5,165 nt of DNA, taken from contig JAEZRL010000471.1 of the NCBI GenBank assembly GCA_023440945.1, positions 1 to 5,165 of the forward strand, given 5' to 3'. Source of the stretch: Bacteroidota bacterium. GTDB lineage: Bacteria > Bacteroidota > Bacteroidia > Chitinophagales > Chitinophagaceae. Below, one piece after another: positions 1-5,165 of the stretch (positions are counted from its first letter, which is position 1; each line of letters opens with the position of its first letter). The notes beneath the pieces were generated by a model. It was not told the origin of the DNA, made no database searches, and worked only from the letters and a program-made list of their open reading frames with translations. The translations under genes were made by a program, and so were the position numbers.

Positions 1-2053
1 GTGCAACGCATACTTCCACTTTATAACCTTTCTTACTCAAACTATTTAATCCGTTACGCAACGATTTTTTATCCTTTCCTTCGAGTGTGAATTTATCAAG
101 TTTAAGTATCCCCTCCTGTCCTATCAATAATTTCTTTTTGCTCATTGTTTGGAAATGATACAATGCTTCTTCATCCACCCGATAATAAACTGGTTTCAAT
201 CCTTCTTTACGGCACATTTGCTCAAACTCTTTTATCAACGCTGTTTTGTTTCCTTCCGCACAAACAGGTTCTTCCAAAACAACTGCAAAACCCTGTGCAA
301 CCCGATAAGAAATAAATCCTTCGTACACTTCTGACACAAAAAGCAATTTATCCAGACTCACTTTGAAATAATCCAGCGGAGAATCGCCATATTGCTTAAG
401 AAGATAATGTGCTGTTTCGATATTTTCTTCTTCATTAGTTGTATGATTAATGGCAGGACGAATAATAGTGTACAATAAAAACAACCAGGCACCTGCCCCT
501 AAAACACGAATAAAAAGAAGAAATTGTTTGGCAAAAACTGTGGCAGGATGAATGTCAAGATCTTCGATCAAAGTGAAAGTTTGAACAGTTGATATCAATG
601 ATTTTTGCCACGTAAAATCAACTCCAAAATGTTTTGCATTGAGATAATAAAAACCAATCGTTCCAAATATCAATACAACTAAAAAAGTAGATATGCCTGT
701 TATCACTCCAAGATTTACCAGCTTTGCATTGCTCTTTATGCGATATTGTTTTTCAGTCAGCAATAAAATAATTGTTACCACTAATGCAACCAGCGCTTCT
801 TCATAATCCAAAGCTTTTACAATATTGCCCACGCCGGAAATAACAGAAAGAAACAAGGCTACAAGCCATGCACTTCTTAATCCACGCAAAAGAAAATTGG
901 CTGTAATAACAAGTGTAAGACCGATTAATATAACCAATAAATTCGACGCTTGAATGGAACTGACCGGAATGTACTCCCGCAGCAATTTTAAACGGGATGC
1001 AACCGGTGGAGTTAATACAGAAATGATGTTGATAACGCCTAATAAAAAGATCATCACCGGCGGAAGAAGACGAAAAAACAATTCTCTACCTTTTGCTGCA
1101 AAAGAAAGAATGCCTGCAAACAATGGGATCCAGAACTCAAAAATTCTGAATAAGAAAGTTATCTCCAGTGCTTTTAAAGCCGGGAAATGATACAACTGTA
1201 AAATATAAGTAAGTGATAATTCAATAGCGCCTAGTCCGCGTAAAAAAGGAGAGATTATCAATAAAATTGTGGCGATAATATACCCGATTATTGCGGCTTC
1301 TATCGAAGGTTCTGCACCGGCGGCTTTCATCGCAATGTATAAATGAATAATGCCTGCAAGTTCTATCAACACCGAAAAAAAAGTAGCAATAAGAAAATTT
1401 TTATAGGATAGATTGAAGGAAAAAAAATCGTTCAGTTTCTCTTCTATCACCGGAAATTTTTTGACTGAAAAGCGATAAAGTTTGTTTTTTGTTTTAATGG
1501 CTTGCACGAACGAAACGGTAAGAATAACGATAGCGAGCAAAGCAAGAAAACCCGGAAATGCACCATTTATTTTTTTACTGATGAAAAGCAAATAAATAAG
1601 CACCGGTACAGCTACAACAAAAACTGAAAAAATACCAATGAATCCATACACTGCAGACGCCTGGTGAACCTGTTGTTTATTCACTTGTTCTTCGCGAATT
1701 TTTTTGGGCAGGTAAGCAAGAGAACTAATACCGCCGGCAGGCAAAAAAACTGAAATGAAATTACGCTTCACAAAAAGTTCGGCAGCACTTAACCATTTTA
1801 TGCTCCCGTTAACTGCAGCAAAACTGAATACATACAAAGCTGTTTGTAAAAAAATATAGATAAGTGTTACAATCACACCTATCCAAACCCAGGCTGCATC
1901 GGCTTTTTTTATCGATGGAATCAAATGCTTGAGTTCCTGACGCTCCTGCATAAAAAAATAGATCGCTAACAATAGAAAAAGTACTGCGATCAATTCTTTC
2001 CAGTGAATCTTTTTTACAGATGCAGCAAGGTATTTATAGGATAAAGCCGGCAT
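1..2053 (-). CDS. mprF: MprF-like aminoacyl-phospholipid synthase/flippase (3' end beyond window)
   Basis: I translated this frame by hand from the ATG at 2053 to base 2; it gives 684 uninterrupted codons, with the C-terminus off the left edge. Residues about 21-543 are polytopic membrane sequence (hydrophobic stretches at about 21-35, 55-80, 217-243 and 365-384, among others). They carry flippase-region marks: FLPAGGISSLA (103-113), RGLGAIE (272-278) and KALDYEEA (413-420). A soluble region from about 545 resembles the DUF2156/LPG-synthase C domain: HYLLKQYGD (549-557), DKLLFVSEVYEGFISYR (568-584), then DKFTLEGKDKKSLRNGLN (653-670) and KKGYKV (674-679). The family transfers an amino acid, usually Lys or Ala, from aminoacyl-tRNA to phosphatidylglycerol and flips the product outward, giving resistance to cationic peptides. 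Characterised members have about 840-860 residues, so roughly 150-180 are missing here. The donor amino acid and acceptor lipid cannot be read from sequence. An in-frame TTG at 2062 is the only earlier start before a stop at 2069-2071. Confidence 0.88.
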   Translation of the reverse strand, partial: MPALSYKYLAASVKKIHWKELIAVLFLLLAIYFFMQERQELKHLIPSIKKADAAWVWIGVIVTLIYIFLQTALYVFSFAAVNGSIKWLSAAELFVKRNFISVFLPAGGISSLAYLPKKIREEQVNKQQVHQASAVYGFIGIFSVFVVAVPVLIYLLFISKKINGAFPGFLALLAIVILTVSFVQAIKTKNKLYRFSVKKFPVIEEKLNDFFSFNLSYKNFLIATFFSVLIELAGIIHLYIAMKAAGAEPSIEAAIIGYIIATILLIISPFLRGLGAIELSLTYILQLYHFPALKALEITFLFRIFEFWIPLFAGILSFAAKGRELFFRLLPPVMIFLLGVINIISVLTPPVASRLKLLREYIPVSSIQASNLLVILIGLTLVITANFLLRGLRSAWLVALFLSVISGVGNIVKALDYEEALVALVVTIILLLTEKQYRIKSNAKLVNLGVITGISTFLVVLIFGTIGFYYLNAKHFGVDFTWQKSLISTVQTFTLIEDLDIHPATVFAKQFLLFIRVLGAGAWLFLLYTIIRPAINHTTNEEENIETAHYLLKQYGDSPLDYFKVSLDKLLFVSEVYEGFISYRVAQGFAVVLEEPVCAEGNKTALIKEFEQMCRKEGLKPVYYRVDEEALYHFQTMSKKKLLIGQEGILKLDKFTLEGKDKKSLRNGLNSLSKKGYKVEVCVA

Positions 2054-2183
2054 ACACTGCAAAGGTGCTTAAAGTAAACAGCAAACCATTGTATAATTTC
2101 TAAATGTTTTGAAAAATGGGAAGCATAAAACTTTACATCGGGCCATTAACAAAAACAATTTCAGGTAGGTACTTTGACGGAAT
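2054..2183 (-). other. Intergenic gap between the LUD gene and mprF
   Basis: This 130-bp spacer separates the LUD-domain gene from mprF. I see no coding frame of credible length, no strong inverted repeat followed by a T-run, and no RNA gene. A weak five-base pairing (AATGG with CCATT, more than 20 bases of loop) lies around 2113-2148 and is not a convincing terminator. The length contrasts with the zero-base ftsH-LUD junction and leaves room for mprF to have its own promoter. Confidence 0.6.
2060..2067 (-). promoter_or_regulatory. Possible -7 promoter element just upstream of mprF
   Basis: On the minus strand these bases read CACCTTTG, one mismatch from the Bacteroidota -7 consensus TAnnTTTG. 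The element ends six bases before the mprF ATG, so transcription would start at or next to the start codon and give a leaderless or nearly leaderless message. I could not find a well-spaced TTG -33 element; the nearest TTTG upstream is only 14 bases away, which is too close. This is a weak call resting on one half of the promoter. Confidence 0.25.
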
Positions 2184-2816
2184 TTATCCCTCTACTAAAA
2201 AACAAAAAACTTCTTTTGGCCCGTGTACACCTACTACGAGTGTTTTTTCTATATCCGCGGTACGACTGGGGCCGGTTGCTAAACTTATTACAGAAGGTAA
2301 CTGCGGATATTTCTCTTTTACATGCTGCAACGCTTCTTTAATGTCATATACAAGCTGGCCGGTATAAGCCACACAAATATGCACCGGCGCATAAACACTT
2401 GCAGTTCTTCCGCTTGGTTGTGCAGAACTTAACACAATGCTTCCTGTTCGTGCAATAAGCTGTTCGCAAGTGGTAATAGCAGCGTCGCAATTCTTTACAT
2501 CTGTGTTTTGAAGTTCATCAAACCCATTGCTGTTAAGTGTTTGTATCAATGCATCTTCACGACAAAAAATATTACTCCACTTTCTTGTTGTTATAAGTTG
2601 CTGTAATTGCTCAACAAATTCCTTTTCATTCAAACAAAAAGAAAAACGTCCCTGCAGCTTTGAAAAATTTTCAGCAAATTCAACCGATAACTCCTGCGTG
2701 GAAGGCTGAAAAACACTTTCTATGCCTTCGCTTTGCGGAAAAGGAACAGGCACTGAACTGCTCAGTGCCTGTCGTATTTTTTTAAATATATTTTCTTTTG
2801 CAGAAGATACTTTCAT
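2184..2816 (-). CDS. LUD-domain protein, LutC/YkgG family
   Basis: This 210-residue protein belongs to the LUD family, to which LutC (YkgG) of the LutABC lactate-oxidation complex belongs. Recognisable blocks are the central DAAITTCEQLIARTGSIVLS (111-130), followed by SGRTASVYAPVHICVA (135-150), and the C-terminal signature TGPSRTADIEKTLVVGVHGP (181-200) ending in KEVFCFLVEG. The N-terminus (1-55) is a short helical, then Ser/Pro-containing, variable lead. No signal peptide or membrane segment is seen, so it should be cytosolic. There is no cysteine cluster for an Fe-S centre, as expected for LutC as opposed to LutA or LutB. Its ATG directly abuts the ftsH TAA stop with no intervening base and no Shine-Dalgarno sequence, which implies co-transcription and probable translational coupling. 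LutA and LutB are absent from the window, so a lactate role is not supported by context. Family assignment is secure; biological role is unknown. Confidence 0.9.
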   Translation of the reverse strand: MKVSSAKENIFKKIRQALSSSVPVPFPQSEGIESVFQPSTQELSVEFAENFSKLQGRFSFCLNEKEFVEQLQQLITTRKWSNIFCREDALIQTLNSNGFDELQNTDVKNCDAAITTCEQLIARTGSIVLSSAQPSGRTASVYAPVHICVAYTGQLVYDIKEALQHVKEKYPQLPSVISLATGPSRTADIEKTLVVGVHGPKEVFCFLVEG

Positions 2817-4895
2817 TTATGCCTGTGTTTTAAATGGTGGAGCATTCAATCCTCCATCATAAGGAGGGACACCCTCACTGATCTCTCCGTTTTGAGAACT
2901 ATGTTCATGATCATCAACAACTACTTCCAACGCTTTCTTTTCCTCAAACGGACGTTTACCGATCAGGGCTTCCACATCACTCTTATATAAAACTTCTTTG
3001 TGCAATAATTCTTTTGCAAGAATTTCAACCTGCTCTCTTTTTTCTATAAGCAAAGCTTTTGTTCTTTCATAAGCGGCATCAATAAGTTTGCGAACCTCTT
3101 CGTCAATCATCTTACCTGTTTCTTCGCTAAAAGGTTTTGTAAAGGTATTTTCCTGCTGTGGATCGTAATAACTGATGTTACCCACCTTATCATTCATACC
3201 ATAAACCGTGATCATAGAATAAGCGATCTTGGTTATTTGCTGAAGATCGTTTGATGCACCGGTAGATATTTTTCCGAAGAAAATTTCTTCTGCCGCACGT
3301 CCACCTAAGGTCATACAGATCTGGTCTCTCAACTGATCGGTGTTATAAAGATATTGCTCTTTTGGTGTGTATTGTGCATAACCTAGTGCAGCAGTACCTC
3401 TTGGTACGATGGTAACTTTCAGTAAAGGATAAGCATGTTCTAAAAACCATCCGCAAATAGCATGACCTGCTTCGTGATAAGCAATGATCTCTTTTTCTTC
3501 CGGAAGAATGATTTTGTTCTTCTTTTCCAAACCTCCAATAACACGGTCAATTGCATCCTGGAAATCACTCATATCTACTGCATCTTTTCCTTTACGTGCA
3601 GCAATCAAAGCGGCTTCGTTACAAACGTTTGCAATATCCGCACCGGCAAAGCCGGGTGTTTGTTCTGCAAGTTTAAAAGTGTCAAGTGATTGAGAAACTT
3701 TTATCGGTTTTAAATGCACTTTAAAAATGTCTTCTCTTCCTTTTACATCCGGACGATCAATAGTTATTTGCCTGTCGAAACGTCCCGGACGGAGCAAAGC
3801 GCTGTCCAAAACATCCGGCCTGTTGGTAGCAGCGAGAATAATAATTCCGCTTTCACCGCTAAAGCCATCCATTTCAACCAGCAACTGGTTCAAAGTATTT
3901 TCTCTTTCATCATTGCTCATGATAGCGTTTCTTCCACGTGCTCTACCAATCGCATCAATTTCATCAATAAAAATGATACAAGGTGCTTTTTCACGGGCCT
4001 GTTTGAACAAGTCTCTCACACGGCTCGCACCTACACCTACAAACAATTCTACGAAATCAGAACCACTCATGCTGAAGAAAGGCACCTGTGCTTCACCGGC
4101 CATTGCTTTTGCCAATAAAGTTTTACCTGTACCCGGAGGGCCAACCAGCAAAGCTCCTTTGGGAATCTTACCACCAAGGGCAGTATATTTTTTTGGATTT
4201 TTCAGAAAATCAACAATTTCCATCACTTCCACTTTTGCTTCATCCAAACCGGCAACATCGGTAAAAGTGATATTTACTTTTGTTCCTTTTTCAAACAATT
4301 GTGCTTTTGATTTACCGATATTAAAAATACCGCCAGGACCGCCACCACCTGCAGGGCCGCCCACTTTGCGCATTAATAAAACCCACAACCCAACAAACAA
4401 AAGAATGGTAACAAGTGTATTGGCAATTGGACCAAACCATTGTACTTCATCGGTAATTTTCTGGCTTACTACGCCAACACCTGGATGATTGGCATAAAAA
4501 GCGCTCATCTGGTCGTTAAAACTTTGCCAGTCCGTTACCTGGAATTCAAACAGAGGATCTTTTGCTTTGGAAGGATCCAGCATGGCATTCAGCTTACTCA
4601 CATAAAAAGCCTTTCTTATACTGTCTGGCTTAATATAAATTCTAACGGTATTTTTATTACGAATAAGATCAAGTGCTTGTACATCTCCTTGTGCCAGCAT
4701 TTTCTCCTGGAATTCCTGTTGCGTAGTTTGTGTAACATCAGGCGTGCCTTGTTTTAAAAAGCTGTAACCCAATATCACTACAGCAATGATCGCATAGATC
4801 CAGTATATGCTTAAACGAGGGCCTTTTTTAGGATTTTTATCATCCCCGCCACCGTTCATAAAGTTTGGTCGTATTTTTTTTTCTTCCTGTGCCAT
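2817..4895 (-). CDS. ftsH: ATP-dependent zinc metalloprotease FtsH
   Basis: FtsH forms a hexameric inner-membrane AAA+ protease that unfolds and degrades misassembled membrane proteins and selected regulatory proteins. The 692-residue product has the full family layout: a basic/polar cytoplasmic N-terminus (1-28), TM1 (about 30-46), a periplasmic domain of about 110 residues, TM2 (about 158-175) and a Gly-rich linker (178-190). The AAA module follows, with Walker A GPPGTGKT (252-259), pore loop FVG (285-287), Walker B IIFIDEID (307-314), and the second region of homology ATNRPDVLDSALLRPGRFDR (356-375) with probable arginine fingers R369 and R372. The M41 peptidase domain has the zinc site HEAGH (474-478) and probable third ligand D550 in GASND. 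A 40-residue acidic/Pro-Gly tail (about 651-692) ends the protein. Length is slightly above E. coli FtsH (about 644). The ATG at 4895 is chosen because it gives the usual short N-terminus before TM1. It lies 62 bp after rsfS and is joined to the LUD gene by TAAATG. Confidence 0.98.
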   Translation of the reverse strand: MAQEEKKIRPNFMNGGGDDKNPKKGPRLSIYWIYAIIAVVILGYSFLKQGTPDVTQTTQQEFQEKMLAQGDVQALDLIRNKNTVRIYIKPDSIRKAFYVSKLNAMLDPSKAKDPLFEFQVTDWQSFNDQMSAFYANHPGVGVVSQKITDEVQWFGPIANTLVTILLFVGLWVLLMRKVGGPAGGGGPGGIFNIGKSKAQLFEKGTKVNITFTDVAGLDEAKVEVMEIVDFLKNPKKYTALGGKIPKGALLVGPPGTGKTLLAKAMAGEAQVPFFSMSGSDFVELFVGVGASRVRDLFKQAREKAPCIIFIDEIDAIGRARGRNAIMSNDERENTLNQLLVEMDGFSGESGIIILAATNRPDVLDSALLRPGRFDRQITIDRPDVKGREDIFKVHLKPIKVSQSLDTFKLAEQTPGFAGADIANVCNEAALIAARKGKDAVDMSDFQDAIDRVIGGLEKKNKIILPEEKEIIAYHEAGHAICGWFLEHAYPLLKVTIVPRGTAALGYAQYTPKEQYLYNTDQLRDQICMTLGGRAAEEIFFGKISTGASNDLQQITKIAYSMITVYGMNDKVGNISYYDPQQENTFTKPFSEETGKMIDEEVRKLIDAAYERTKALLIEKREQVEILAKELLHKEVLYKSDVEALIGKRPFEEKKALEVVVDDHEHSSQNGEISEGVPPYDGGLNAPPFKTQA

Positions 4896-4957
4896 AAAGA
4901 CTTTACTTCACAATATTTGTATAATGAATAATAAACTTAAAAAAGTTCAAACATAAA
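4896..4957 (-). other. rsfS-ftsH intergenic region and ftsH leader
   Basis: This 62-bp AT-rich spacer contains the -7 element of the putative ftsH promoter and the probable 5' untranslated leader of roughly 45 bases. No Shine-Dalgarno-like purine run sits at a useful distance from the ftsH ATG; an A/T-rich upstream stretch is usual in Bacteroidota. No hairpin-plus-T-run terminator for rsfS is visible, so read-through from rsfS into ftsH is plausible. Confidence 0.6.
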
Positions 4958-4980
4958 CTAATCTTCGAACTCTTTTGCAA
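4948..4980 (-). promoter_or_regulatory. Putative ftsH promoter (Bacteroidota -33/-7 type)
   Basis: On the minus strand, TATGTTTG at 4955-4948 matches the Bacteroidota -7 consensus TAnnTTTG at every defined position. A TTG at 4980-4978 lies 22 bases upstream, inside the 17-23 range described for flavobacterial promoters. The -33 element falls inside the last codons of rsfS and the -7 element lies just past its stop. Transcription would start near 4940-4943, leaving about 45 bases before the ftsH ATG. This would let ftsH and the LUD gene be expressed independently of rsfS. Short motifs of this kind occur by chance in AT-rich DNA, so the call is moderate. Confidence 0.5.
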
Positions 4981-5165
4981 CTGCGTCGCTCCACATCTCC
5001 TCTAAACGATAAAATTTACGCGTATCCGGCTGCATTACATGAACAACAATATTAACGTAATCTATCAAAACCCACTGCAAAGCCTGGAAACCTTCATGTT
5101 TATAAGGTGACTCGCCACACTCCTTTTTTACAAGTTCTTCCACGTAATCACCTATAGCTTTAACC
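4958..5165 (-). CDS. rsfS: Ribosome silencing factor RsfS (5' end beyond window)
   Basis: RsfS binds ribosomal protein uL14 on the large subunit and blocks joining with the small subunit, lowering translation during starvation. The window holds the C-terminal 68 residues; the family has about 105-130, so roughly the N-terminal half lies past the right edge. Diagnostic blocks are the EG followed by W-x-LIDY (EGFQALQWVLIDY), then VNIVVHVM, and the closing RKFYRLEEMWSDA, which match the conserved EG...W.liDY.divvHvf...R.fY.LE.lW.da pattern of the RsfS/Iojap family. The GTG at 5143 is not taken as a start because the frame stays open upstream with family-like sequence (VKAIGDYVEE) and the domain would be truncated. 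ftsH follows in the same direction after 62 bp. Confidence 0.94.
   Translation of the reverse strand, partial: VKAIGDYVEELVKKECGESPYKHEGFQALQWVLIDYVNIVVHVMQPDTRKFYRLEEMWSDAVAKEFED

Noticed and set aside
149..334. A short plus-strand open frame rich in Phe and Asn.
   Set aside because: It is antisense to the DUF2156 domain of mprF, which reads continuously across this interval with family-like sequence.
954..1190. A 78-codon plus-strand open frame rich in Lys and Asn.
   Set aside because: It lies opposite membrane segments of mprF; hydrophobic codons on one strand read as Lys/Asn-type codons on the other.
2106..2150. A possible terminator after the LUD gene: AATGG pairing with CCATT followed by a few T bases on the minus strand.
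   Set aside because: The stem has only five base pairs, is AT-containing, and has a loop of more than 20 bases, so it is unlikely to terminate transcription.
2116..2367. An 83-codon plus-strand open frame starting in the LUD-mprF gap.
   Set aside because: Most of it is antisense to the conserved C-terminal LUD signature, and the translation resembles no known protein.
3727..4488. A 253-codon open frame on the plus strand opposite ftsH.
   Set aside because: It lies wholly antisense to the strongly conserved AAA domain of FtsH, and its translation is Ser/Pro/Lys-rich with no recognisable domain. It is a by-product of codon use on the other strand.
5141..5143. GTG as the start codon of RsfS.
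   Set aside because: The frame continues upstream to the window edge with RsfS-like sequence, and starting here would lose about half the domain.

Overview
The window looks like a chromosomal housekeeping segment of a Bacteroidota bacterium, probably a member of the Chitinophagia; that finer placement is an impression from protein character, not a test. The base composition is moderately AT-rich, start codons lack Shine-Dalgarno sequences, and the best promoter candidate has the TTG / TAnnTTTG form typical of the phylum. All four genes lie on the minus strand, so the reading order runs from high to low coordinates.

Layout in transcription order: (1) the C-terminal half of rsfS, a ribosome silencing factor, at 5165-4958, cut by the window edge; (2) a 62-bp gap with a candidate promoter; (3) ftsH, the membrane-bound ATP-dependent zinc protease, at 4895-2817, complete and with all catalytic motifs intact; (4) a LutC/YkgG-type LUD-domain protein at 2816-2184, whose ATG directly follows the ftsH stop codon (TAAATG), so the two are probably co-transcribed and translationally coupled; (5) a 130-bp gap; (6) a large membrane protein at 2053-1, open at the window's left edge. 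Translated by hand over 684 codons without interruption, it reads as MprF, an aminoacyl-phospholipid synthase/flippase. It has an N-terminal polytopic flippase-type region and a C-terminal DUF2156-type aminoacyltransferase domain.

The genes share a theme of translation and membrane homeostasis. RsfS tunes ribosome activity, FtsH removes damaged or regulated membrane and cytosolic proteins, and MprF would use aminoacyl-tRNA to modify lipid headgroups. The LUD protein has no lactate-utilisation partners (LutA/LutB) in view and its role is unknown. I found no mobile element, CRISPR array, RNA gene or convincing terminator. There is no clear sign of an undescribed system. The points most worth a second look are the orphan LUD gene fused translationally to ftsH, and an MprF homologue in a phylum whose aminoacylated lipids are poorly defined.
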